Assembly: GCA_001931875.2 (NCBI GenBank)
Contig: MSJH02000252.1
Span: forward strand, 1-11,700
Length of the DNA: 11,700 bases
Source of the DNA: Byssochlamys sp. IMV 00236
Taxonomy: Eukaryota; Ascomycota; Eurotiomycetes; Eurotiales; Thermoascaceae
Direction: 5' to 3'
Shown one piece after another: positions 1 to 7,994 of this stretch (position 1 is the stretch's first letter; each line of letters opens with the position of its first letter). The position numbers and the translations under genes are program-made. Below the pieces are notes generated by a model. The model was not told the origin of the DNA, did no database searches, and saw only the letters and a list, made by a program, of their open reading frames with translations.

Positions 1-643
1 GCATTTTTTTTTATGTGTCTTTTCAATGAATCGGGATTAGGATAGTGCTTCTCATCACAATATGGACAAGCAAAAACCCCTTTATCATCCCTAATCACCG
101 TTTTTGAGATTATTAAATAAAATATTCATTAGTATTCAAAAACAAACAAACGTGAAGCTTTCACTTTCCTTTATTCAACTCGATAGTGGTTTCTTTGGAG
201 TGAAAACGGTAGATATGACGATTTAAGGCTTGTTTCGATGAAAACGACTTTTCACAATCTTGACAAATGGAAGAGCCCATGGAATTAAAGATCAAAGGAA
301 AAAAAGCGTTAATCGGTGAAATAGACTGTGGAATTGGTGAAATAGGCTGTGGCATTGGTGGGATTGGCTGTGGTATTGGTGGAATTGGCTGTGGTATTGG
401 CTGTGGGATTGACTGTGGTATTGGTGGAACTGACTGTGGAACTGACTGTGGTATTGACTGTGGTATTGACTGTGGTATTGGTGGAATTGGCTGTGGTATT
501 GGCTGTGGTATTGGCTGTGGTATTGACTGTGGTATTGGTGGAATTGGCTGTGGAATAGGCTGTGGTACTGGTGGGATCGGTGGAATCGGTGAAGTTGGTC
601 CTGTGTCAGCTGAAATTGAAATGATTTGGTACACTTTATTCAA
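1..643 (-). CDS. C2H2 zinc-finger protein with Pro-rich repeat, 3' end outside window
   Basis: Probable DNA- or RNA-binding zinc-finger protein, target unknown. The long exon encodes about 95 residues of (P-Q-P/S-I)n and P-P-I repeats. A classical C2H2 finger follows (CQDC, 12 residues, H, 4 residues, H). Its open frame then meets a stop at 163-161, but a GTGAAAG donor at 164 and a TTAG acceptor at 92-91 give a 74-nt intron that joins in phase. The next exon (90-1) encodes a second finger, CPYC then 13 residues to HIKKN, and runs off the left edge. The 5' end is unresolved: the open frame reaches 658, but it has no ATG before the repeat. A CAG acceptor at 612-610 suggests an upstream exon that I could not place. 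The finger-plus-intron continuity supports the minus strand. The repeat also leaves the other frames open. Confidence 0.62.
319..600. repeat. Tandem minisatellite with 12-nt and 9-nt units
   Basis: Plus-strand units are variants of TGTGGTATTGGC with interspersed GGTGGAATT-type units. All have lengths that are multiples of three, so no frame is broken. On the minus strand they encode P-Q-P-I, P-Q-S-I and P-P-I. Copies differ by scattered substitutions (GGC/GAC, ATT/ACT), which indicates an aged, internally duplicated array rather than a recent perfect expansion. Confidence 0.85.
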
Positions 644-1027
644 AATAATAACTATGAATCAAATCCAAATAGTGACTACCAAATAATGAAGATGAACACT
701 ACATGCACCAGAAAGTAGGCTAATTCTACTAGCGTTTCCTCTGTCCACTACCTGTGATATCGTCAACAAAGCTTTTCAATGTTCGATGTCACGTTAAACT
801 TGCTCAGGAATCAAACTATTTCCATGTTAGTTGATGTAGAATACAATTTTATAAAGCTTCTATCTTGGTTTATTTTTCTTTTCAAGAAGGAAATAAATTT
901 ATTCTAATTCATGTTTTCAATTTGATCAACAAATAACCAAGATCATTCAAGTGTAATTAAAATGAATTATTTCATGTCAAAGGATATCCTGTTAGACAGC
1001 CTTAGGGTAGTGCCTAGAAGAAGCGCC
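644..1027. other. Gene-poor stretch between zinc-finger gene and retroelement relic
   Basis: AT-rich, with stops in all frames. It could hold the unplaced 5' exon of the zinc-finger gene, but no ATG with a convincing donor was found. An AATAAA lies on the minus strand near 895-900. Nothing else is recognisable. Confidence 0.4.
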
Positions 1028-1515
1028 CGTAGCATTAGTGTGGTATTATATGTAGAATTTAAGGGGACAGTGAAACACAATCGAATTCAGCATAAATATT
1101 TTATTGGTGTATTGTTTTAATATATTAACCAGCGCTGGGGATATGGTACTAAGTGTAGAACCAGTGTCAACAATCGCCCATGTTTTATGATTCTCTATAA
1201 TTATTGGAACAATGAATGAGTATTTAAATCAAGTGAATGATTTGTCAAATTACAAAGGGAAGAGCTGTCCAATAACTCTTGATTTTCGCTTTCTAACAGA
1301 GGAAGGTATTCTTGCATCTGAACGTCTTCTCCGTTGTTCATATCGTTTGCTGACTCGTTTACAGTGTGCATAGACCTGTGTATGTATGAGCCAGGCACAG
1401 AAGCCGAAAGACCAGAGGAAGGAACACCAATTATGCCACGAATTGCGTGTTTATGTACAGGACACACCGCCTTGTGTGCTGGAGAGTAGGAAACCTTGTT
1501 ACAGAGGTAACACAA
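1028..1515 (-). pseudogene. Decayed LTR-retroelement-like fragment: zinc-knuckle-like plus retropepsin motif
   Basis: Two overlapping frames read as one broken polyprotein. The upstream frame (1515-1201) starts at a TTG, not an ATG. It opens with a Cys/His cluster, CYLC, eight residues, H, three residues, C, which resembles a Gag zinc knuckle but is not canonical CCHC. An acidic, Ser/Asn-rich linker follows. Near 1220 the reading must shift frame to continue as FIVPIIIENHKTWAIVDTGS at about 1224-1160, then TLSTIS. This has the layout of a retropepsin active site (hydrophobic-hydrophobic-D-T-G-S). A stop is met near 1030 and no reverse transcriptase or integrase follows. Aspartic-protease ancestry is inferred from the motif and context. 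It is best read as a fragment of a dead element; a domesticated retropepsin-like gene with a misread frame is the alternative. Confidence 0.5.
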
Positions 1516-1520
1516 TTAGT

Positions 1521-2048
1521 CTATTTTCTGGTACATGTAGTGTTGGTCAATAATAAATTGAAATCTTGAATAAAAATGGACGAATAAAGGAAATCTTCAG
1601 ACACTGCAGACGCGAAGTCAATAGGCAATATACTTGCAATATTAAATCCCGTGAATCTTGTTAGCTTCAGTCTACCAGTACTATTATCCACATCAAACAC
1701 ACAATTCCTTAATTCGGTCATCATCATGTATACCACAGATGCAAATTGAGTAATATAGTTGGAAGTTTTGATCATTGAGTCATCTAGTTTCTGCTTGATA
1801 ATATACTTTGCTTCAGCTGTTTGGCCTTTTCGAATAATCCTGTTTATAGATGAAGAACAAGTTCGATAGTCCTCTTGAATGTGTGCATCATCGCTAGCAG
1901 TGATTTTCGCAAAGGGATTTTGACCCATACAAGTATCAGCAAGTGCAGGGTTACCAAGAAGATTCTTCACAACATGGTCAAAGTTCACACCAACAAAGTC
2001 AACCCATAATGCTACATTCCTTTTTGGTAAGTTTTTTTTCTTTTCCAA
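1521..2048 (-). pseudogene. Hypothetical protein fragment, no ATG
   Basis: An open frame of about 185 codons runs from a stop near 2079 to TAG at 1523-1521. It has no ATG near its upstream end, only a TTG at 2048. The sequence looks protein-like, with a charged N-terminal part, then helices with motifs such as SILPIDFASAVSEDF and a closing LLLTNTTCTRK. I do not recognise the family. It abuts the retropepsin-like relic on the same strand, where one frame ends within a few bases of the next beginning. Both may belong to one degraded repeat, or two elements may be juxtaposed. It lacks obvious Gag, transposase or integrase motifs. It could also be an internal exon of a gene whose other exons are lost or unseen. 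Confidence 0.4.
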
Positions 2049-2282
2049 ATAGTCCTTTATATTCTCTGGAGCACCTTTTGCTTACTTTTTAGCATTTAAC
2101 AGTTTTGATCAAGTCTTTCCAGAGATGATATGTTTGCAATACAAGGGTTAATCTTAAAATAAGATGATAGTTTAAAGAATTTCTGGTGAATTGTATGTAT
2201 TTCTTTATTGTTTTTGGGCCGTCGTTGTATTTAGGTTTGTGATAGAATCAGACAATGTGAAAGTGCGATGAGACTGTGTATA

Positions 2283-2301
2283 TCTTTATTCGGAATAAAG
2301 A
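2283..2301. repeat. 9-bp inverted repeat with 1-nt centre
   Basis: TCTTTATTC is followed by G and GAATAAAGA, a perfect 9-bp palindrome around one base. The outer complementary 7-mers at 2264-2270 and 2328-2334 would close a larger stem of about 70 nt. The function is unknown; a regulatory site, a folded RNA or the remains of a miniature element are all possible. Confidence 0.6.
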
Positions 2302-2371
2302 AAAAGAGAGACCTATTTCTCTAAGCACATCGCAGTTTTAAACATTCAATATCGACTACGCATAAAAAATA

Positions 2372-2389
2372 TCTCTCTTTTTCTTCTTT
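2372..2389 (+). promoter_or_regulatory. Pyrimidine tract before STK19 start codon
   Basis: An uninterrupted 18-nt C/T run is followed by ATAAAA and then the ATG at 2396. It matches similar tracts before three other genes in the window. It is likely part of a fungal core promoter or 5' leader. Confidence 0.45.
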
Positions 2390-2395
2390 ATAAAA

Positions 2396-3497
2396 ATGAA
2401 TAGAAAACGAATTGATCTTGAACAAAAACTATATAGAACACAACAAACCATTCATAAACCTGATGTTTATGGAATAGAAAGGCGTAAAGTAAACAAGATC
2501 AAGAATGAATTGATAAACAGTCATAATAATAAAGATGATGATGACGACTTTGATAATGACATTGTCGCTACACAAATCGAATCTGACAGTATAAATGCAG
2601 CCAACTATTTGATTCGATTGAACAATACGGGGATACCTATTTGTTTTCTACATCAAATTTACAGCATATTACCTAATCCGACCATGATTGATAATGAATT
2701 GGTATGAATACGAGAGAGAGATCAATATTTTATAATAAATATTGTATATAGCAAGAAGCTATTCTATCAGGAAAATGGAGAAAGTTTCATATTATTGGTT
2801 CAGTAGAAGATGAATATGTGATGATGAAAGTACAAGATTATTGCAAGATGATTGAGAAAATAAAAAGTGAAGAGAAGGATGTGATCGGTATGCATAGATG
2901 ATTACTATAAATAGATATCTTTATGAATATATATAAAAATAGCCAAGTATATGTCAATAATACAAGATGAGCGATATTTTAACCAAGTGACAATATCCAC
3001 GCATGATTTGAATGACTTTGGTTTGAATGATTTAGGAATCAAGTATATATAAATTAATACACATCTGTGTATATTTTTAATATATTTATATAGAGAGTTG
3101 GTGAACAATGGATTATTAATACCTCATTTACAAGTGAATCTATATTGGTTCTCAATAAGAAAACAGGGATACTTTATGTCCAATATAACACATGGTAGAA
3201 CAGAAATATTGAGAATGATATCGAAAAGACCAACAAAAGATATAATGGAAACTGTAAATATAATACATTCATTAACTTTTTATTTATTTTCTCTCTTTTT
3301 TTGTTAGTTGTTGAAAGCAAAAAAGTTGCATAAAACCATATTAAACATGGACTTTCTGATACATGATTTAGTTGGAAGTGGAAGAGTCGAAAGGTTGAGG
3401 ATTACATAAATTTACAATGATAATAACATAAAATAGATATTCAATAGGTACAATGGGTAACATGTTGAAGATGACAAGTAAAGGACGATTGCTATAA
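2396..3497 (+). CDS. STK19: STK19 family winged-helix protein (transcription-coupled repair factor homologue)
   Basis: Homologue of human STK19, once called a kinase but now regarded as a DNA-binding winged-helix protein that supports transcription-coupled nucleotide excision repair. Six exons: 2396-2701, 2752-2887, 2943-3042, 3094-3253, 3308-3393, 3437-3497. All introns are GT-AG, 43-55 nt, with consistent phase, and the protein is 282 aa. The N-terminus is basic, like the human protein, followed by an Asp-rich stretch near residue 45. Conserved stretches in order are GIPICFLHQIYSILPNPT, a helix ending in ELVNNGLLIP, YWFSIRKQGYF, GRTEILRMI, and FLIHDLVGSGRVER. The last matches the human LTYHVHDLIGAQLVD region, and the end GNMLKMT matches GTLLRLP. 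No kinase glycine loop, HRD or DFG motif is present, in line with the revised view. The last donor (GTTGAG at 3394) is the weakest junction. Confidence 0.85.
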
Positions 3498-3911
3498 TTG
3501 ATATCTTAATTGACTTTGCTTACCCCAAATAAACTGATCATTTCTTTTATGTAAGCACTTGGGAAATGCTACTGCACAATTGGATTTATTAGCTGCTGCT
3601 ATTATCCTAAGTTGATTTGGATTTGATCGTTTATTCCTTATATAACTGTGAGTTGAATAAATGATTGGACATGCATCATCACTCGTCGTTCGATGTTCTA
3701 TCCATTGTTGTTGTTTATAACCATTTACTGATAACTTGACTGGTTTGGATAATGATACTGTTGATGATGTAGTAGTAGTAGCTGTTGTTGTAGTAGTAGT
3801 GTCAGTCTTTGATAGAGTGTTCTTTTTCTTTATCAATTTATGTAACGATTTAAGCGAGATTCTACTTTTATTATCATTTAAAAGTGGATTATTTATAAAA
3901 AACAACCTCAT
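3492..3911 (-). CDS. Small basic hypothetical protein with Thr repeat
   Basis: Intact 139-aa frame from an ATG at 3911, unrecognised. The N-terminus is basic (about residues 1-35, LIKKKN). A threonine/alanine run encoded by ACT/ACA triplets follows at about residues 37-50. A longer C-terminal part contains SNPNQLRIIAAANKSN and RNDQFIW and looks conserved in style rather than random. There is no signal peptide, membrane segment or Cys/His pattern. Promoter features sit where expected on the minus strand: TATAAAAAG at 3963-3955 and a 27-nt pyrimidine tract 9 nt before the ATG. Its stop codon lies within the last codons of the convergent STK19 gene, so the two mRNAs must overlap. The promoter elements and ATG support a real gene; the function is unknown. 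Confidence 0.6.
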   Translation of the reverse strand: MRLFFINNPLLNDNKSRISLKSLHKLIKKKNTLSKTDTTTTTTATTTTSSTVSLSKPVKLSVNGYKQQQWIEHRTTSDDACPIIYSTHSYIRNKRSNPNQLRIIAAANKSNCAVAFPKCLHKRNDQFIWGKQSQLRYQL

Positions 3912-3920
3912 TTGTGTTTT

Positions 3921-3947
3921 AAAGAAGAAAAGAAAAGAAAAGAAAGG
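3921..3947 (-). promoter_or_regulatory. Pyrimidine tract upstream of small hypothetical gene
   Basis: Pure purine on the plus strand (GAAAA repeats), so a 27-nt C/T tract on the coding strand ending 9 nt before the ATG at 3911. The TATA-like box lies just upstream. Confidence 0.45.
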
Positions 3948-3954
3948 TTATGTG

Positions 3955-3963
3955 CTTTTTATA
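3955..3963 (-). promoter_or_regulatory. TATA-like box
   Basis: The minus strand reads TATAAAAAG about 45 nt before the ATG of the small hypothetical gene. It is placed as a core promoter would be if transcription starts within or after the pyrimidine tract. Confidence 0.4.
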
Positions 3964-4086
3964 GAAATAAACTTGTTTGTTTATAAATTGACATGTCTTT
4001 AAAAATTTTCTCGAGGTCCTACATATATAAAAAAACAAGGTTCAGGAGAAATGCATATTAATTTGTAACATCTTATTACCTTACTC

Positions 4087-5247
4087 CTACGATTCTCCAT
4101 ACTGAACCATCATTGACATCACTTCATATATCAAATCTGCCGCCAAGAATGTAGTTAATTGTGCCTGTGTATCATACGCTGGTGACACTTCTACAATATC
4201 CAATCCAACAATATTATATCCACTCAATCCTCGAAGGATATATTTCATCTCTCTACTCAAGAATCCTCCTGTCTCGGGTGTTCCTGTGGCAGGTGCCATC
4301 GATGGATCAATCACATCAATATCAATCGAGACATACACTGGCATTTCTTTATCGTTTCCTAGAATCTGCTTCATGCGCTCGACAATACCTTCAACACCCA
4401 GCGTGAAAATATCATTTGCCTTGATCATTTGAAACCCAAGTGCCTGGTCACGTGCTATATCATCCTTATCATATAACGTCGAACGAATGCCAACATGCAT
4501 CGATGTTCCATTTGTAGTGAGCCCTTCCTTGGCAGCGTGGTACAGAGGATTACCATGATTAAACTTGCTTTGCCTTGCCTTGACATTATAGATCTCGGGT
4601 GCCCATGTGTCTAGGTGAGAGTCGAAATGAATGACCGCGATTGGACGCTCGTGAACCTGTCGCATGGCTCTCAAGACAGGCAACAAGATCGTATGGTCTC
4701 CTCCTAGAGTAACCAAGCGAGGAATGGGCGTACGCATATTGGATGGACGCGTGAGGACGTACTTTGTATAGGCTTCTATTTGTGATATCGCATGTTCACT
4801 GTCAAACGGTTCAAACGGAATATCTCCGCAATCAACAGCTTTAGCCCATGACTGAAACGGATGAACATGCAGTTCATTATTGTACCCCTATAAAAAACAT
4901 TTTTTAATTATTCTTGCCCTCCCGTTTTCCTTTGGCTTTACCTTGATCCTTTTTGATCCCTCTCGAATCCCTGATGGACCAAATCGAGCGCCTGTTCTAA
5001 AAGTGACTCCTATGTCATAAGGCGCACCCACAATGGCTATATCATAATCCTCATTTGAACCTTCTTCCCAACATGAAACATGAGGTAAATGAGCAAATGT
5101 GGAAATGCCTGCAAAGGAAGGTACATATCCATCCCTTTCAAGTACAGGCCGTAATGCAAAGATCTCGTGCGCGTTTAAAGGCACCTGTCCAAGTTGACCA
5201 AGGCATCCACTAGCCATCAATGACAATAGCCATAGCTTAGTATTCAT
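4087..5247 (-). CDS. Agmatinase (ureohydrolase family) with signal peptide
   Basis: Predicted to hydrolyse agmatine to putrescine and urea. Two exons, 5247-4942 and 4887-4087, are joined in phase 0 across a 54-nt intron; the protein is 368 aa. All ureohydrolase manganese-site motifs are present: GGDHT (His167), HFDSHLDTW (Asp191, His193, Asp195) and SIDIDVIDP (Asp291, Asp293). GTPETGG follows, with Thr where many members have Pro. HGNP near residue 213 occupies the substrate-side loop. Residues 1-17 are hydrophobic after a single Lys (MNTKLWLLSLMASGCLG), typical of a cleavable signal peptide. The enzyme therefore probably enters the secretory pathway, a feature known for some fungal agmatinases. 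Other ureohydrolases (guanidinobutyrase, proclavaminate amidinohydrolase) share these motifs, so the exact substrate is inferred. It is divergent from the Hrd3 gene and shares about 200 bp of promoter with it. Confidence 0.9.
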
Positions 5248-5448
5248 ATTAGATAGAAAAAAGAATACACGATTGTGAAATAAGAAGGGAGGGCTTCTTT
5301 TATCTATCTGTTATTTTCACACACCTAATATGTCAATGGGGATTTCACAAAACAGTAATCACGGTCAAGTATTTCATTGCCCGACATATAAATTAAACAT
5401 CAGCCAATCACAATCAACAAACGCATTTCTTACACTTTTTATTTATTA
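5248..5448. promoter_or_regulatory. Divergent promoter region, agmatinase and Hrd3
   Basis: The 201 bp between two divergent ATGs must hold both promoters. A CCAAT box (AGCCAATCA) lies at about 5402-5410 and a TATA-like ATATAAATT at about 5384-5393 on the plus strand, both oriented toward Hrd3. No ERSE (CCAAT-N9-CCACG) is formed by this CCAAT box. Confidence 0.45.
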
Positions 5449-7851
5449 ATGGTTCGACTAGGTCGAAAACACATTATACGTAAGAAAAAACAAAAAAGAA
5501 AGAAACAAACAATAAATCGTTCTCATATTTGAATGCACATAGCTTTATTTACATTATGCTGCAGCTGTCTTATCGTGAATACTTTGGCTAATCAAGTAAG
5601 CTAAAGAGTTTATTGACTGCATATAGATTAATGGGTACAATAATAGATTGTAGTAACTTCAGTAGAAAAGAATACAGACAATAATGGTATACTAAACAAC
5701 ATGTGGAAGTAGCCTTGGAGCTTATACTTTTTAATACATAGGTCAGCAGCTATACAATCTAGCTATAGAGCAACTTCAAGAAATAGAAAAGAGACATAGT
5801 CATACCCAAACATACAATAATAAACCTACAGGATATCTTCAGTATCTGTTCTCTCTGTTCGAGCAGACAACAGAAATTACAACGACAACATTTAACAAGG
5901 AGAGTCACCAAGACAGTAGAGTGAGCAAAGAATATCATGATGCCATCACCCTTTTGCAAGAAGCAGCAACCACATTTCAAAACAATGACGCTTTACTTCT
6001 TTTGGCCGAGCTAAACTTTGTAAAGAAGGAAAAAAAAAAAAATAGACATGACTCATTTACATTTTATCCTAGTTTTCAAAATACGCGCACCCAAGAAACT
6101 ATCAGCAAGCATTTAGATACTATAACGAATTAGCCGGCAAGGGTAACGCAACTGCGCAATATATGTTGGGATTCATGCACACAACAGGCATTGGAGTGCA
6201 ACAAAAGGATGAAGCAAAGGGATCGATTTATTATACCTTTGCAGCTGAAGGAGGAGACACGCTAGCCGAGATGACACTGGGCTATAGGCACCTGTATGGT
6301 ATTCATACTGACGAAAGTTGTGAGGACTCCCTTCGCTATTATAGAAACGTAGCAGAGAAAGCAATTCGCCATTATCTCTCAGGACCACCCTTAGGCCGTC
6401 ATTTGCCATTCGCCAAGGTACGCTTACCAGATGAACAGGGCGGTATATATGGATTCACGGCCAGTCCGATAGCAGACAAAAAACGAGCTCAGCGATCAGA
6501 GACAAACATGAAGGAACTGATGCAGTACTGGAAATATCTCGCTGAGAGTGAAGACGATAAAGAGGCATTGGTAAAGATATAAACATATAAATGGGATGAT
6601 TACTAAAGGCTTCAATTAGTTGATGCTGGGCAAAGTGTATTATTTTGGCACTCGGGATATTCCGAGGGATTATACGGAAGCCATAAAGTATTTTAAGCAA
6701 ATCGCTGATAAAAAGCTTTTGACGTCAGCCAACAGAAAGAAAGAGGAGAGCAAAATTCTGGGTCAAGCTGCAGGATACCTGGGCCTGATGCATTGGCGTG
6801 GTGAAGGCGTCCCTGCGAGTGTGAAGCATGCTTATGAATGGTTCAAATTTGGCCTTACGTTTGATGACCCAGCATCTCAGAATGCTATCGGGCTCATGTA
6901 TAAGAACGGTATCGGTATCGATAAAGATCAGCGTTATGCACTGCATTACTTTAAAGCAGCTGCTAGTCAGAATCATCCAGATGCCATGGTCAATTTAGCC
7001 CTTGAGTATGCTCAAGACGATATAACTCTGCCGACAGCCATTGACTTACTCACCAAGGCTGCAGAAAAGGAGCATCTGCTCGCGTACTGGTACCTCGGTC
7101 AATTAAATGATCAAGGTTATAGTTCAAGTCGTTCATGCCGTGTCGCAGTACATGTAAGTTTTAGAATAAAAGTATTGTGTACATTGCTTCTAAACCAAGA
7201 ACAATATAGTACTATAAGGCAATCTCTGAAATAGGCGATTGGCTACATCCAACAGTAGAGCAAGGCTACAGCGCCTATAAACAAGGGGATCATGAAAGTG
7301 CATTACTTTTTTATACTTTGGCAGCAGAGAGAGGCTATGAAGTTTCGCAGTCTAATGTTGCTTACCTTTTAGATCCTGGTAAGAAGAAAGAAAAGGACAA
7401 ACCTACACAATTCTTTTCTAACGAGAATATAACAGATAAAAGAGTCTGGGACTTTAGATCCTTGTTCACAAAGCAAGAGAAACCAAGAGACATTGAAGGA
7501 GAACGCACAGCATTTACATATTGGTCAAGAGCCGCTCATCAAAGCAACATAGATGCTCGTGTCAAAATGTGTGATTATTATTACAAGGGCATTGGCACAA
7601 AGGCAGATCCCGAAAAAGCAGCAGCCTGTTATCGCAATGCTGCAGAAAATGGTCGTTCGTCTTTAGCTTATTGGAACCTTGGGTGGATGTATGAAAATGG
7701 TATTGGCGTAAAACAGGATTTCCCTTTAGCAAAGAGAGCCTATGACAATGCATTAGCAACTTGGCCAGATGCGTATTTACCTGTTAAACTTTCTTTGCTG
7801 TCATGCTTGAGAAAATGGTGGTGGCATAGAATGACAAGTAAAGATCAATAA
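5449..7851 (+). CDS. HRD3: Hrd3/SEL1L-type Sel1-repeat protein of ER-associated degradation
   Basis: Lumenal adaptor of the Hrd1 ubiquitin ligase; it recruits misfolded ER proteins for degradation. Six exons: 5449-5479, 5543-5595, 5747-6019, 6073-6570, 6620-7153, 7210-7851; predicted 676 aa. The first two tiny exons encode a basic start and hydrophobic core (PLFTLCCSCLIVNTLA), a signal peptide. Sel1-type TPR repeats follow. The strongest family signature is NATAQYMLGFMHTTGIG, YYTFAAEGGDTLAEMTLGYR near residues 144-195, followed by AYEWFKFGL, GLMYKNGIG and LGWMYENGIG. The repeats end with FPLAKRAYD and PDAYLPVKLSLL, as in SEL1L just before its membrane anchor. Here the protein stops soon after (WWWHRMTSKDQ) with no transmembrane segment. 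N144-A-T is an N-glycosylation sequon. The acceptor of the 151-nt second intron (CAG at 5746 or 5749) is the least certain junction. Confidence 0.87.
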
Positions 7852-7874
7852 GAGAAAATGGTACTGGATATTCC

Positions 7875-7897
7875 TTTTTTTTTTTAAAAAAAAAAAA
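7875..7897. repeat. T11-A12 homopolymer palindrome
   Basis: Eleven T are followed directly by twelve A, able to fold as a hairpin in either RNA. It lies 24 nt after the Hrd3 stop. A similar but longer structure sits at the right edge of the window. Confidence 0.9.
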
Positions 7898-7907
7898 GCT
7901 ATAACTA

Positions 7908-7913
7908 AATAAA
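7908..7913 (+). terminator. HRD3: Polyadenylation signal AATAAA for Hrd3 gene
   Basis: A canonical AATAAA lies 57 nt after the stop codon. A second copy at 7975-7980 is an alternative. Confidence 0.5.
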
Positions 7914-7994
7914 CAACGTGTATCAAGTGCTATTAACTTTCTTTGTCCCTTTGAGAGTATGCTTGCGTATTTACAATAAAGAGTAAATGACCAA

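Larger units (their letters stand above)
2049..2395. other. Intergenic region upstream of STK19 homologue
   Basis: AT-rich and without a supported gene. It contains a near-perfect hairpin (2283-2301) flanked by short outer arms, TGCGATG at 2264-2270 and CATCGCA at 2328-2334. A pyrimidine tract lies directly before the STK19 start. Confidence 0.5.

Noticed and set aside
319..600. Possible CRISPR-like array
   Set aside because: Units are 9-12 nt, contiguous and without unique spacers; it is a coding minisatellite.
267..686. Plus-strand frame with an ATG encoding a Gly/Cys/Ile repeat protein
   Set aside because: It is the antisense of the Pro-Gln repeat. Units that are multiples of three leave every frame open; the zinc fingers and matching intron lie on the minus strand.
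2905..3108. Minus-strand frame of 67 codons
   Set aside because: Overlaps two introns and an exon of the STK19 gene; composition is AT-rich noise.
3736..4002. Plus-strand frame with Val-rich run
   Set aside because: Antisense of the Thr-coding triplet repeat and promoter of the small minus-strand gene; low-complexity only.
4161..4406. Plus-strand frame of 81 codons
   Set aside because: Lies antisense to the manganese-site region of agmatinase, whose conservation explains the open frame.
5596..5746. An extra small exon inside the 151-nt second intron of Hrd3
   Set aside because: No segment with acceptor, donor and correct phase free of stops was found; a single longer intron is simpler.
6173..6976. 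Minus-strand frames of about 80 codons opposite Hrd3
   Set aside because: Shadows of the Sel1-repeat exons; no start context or family features.
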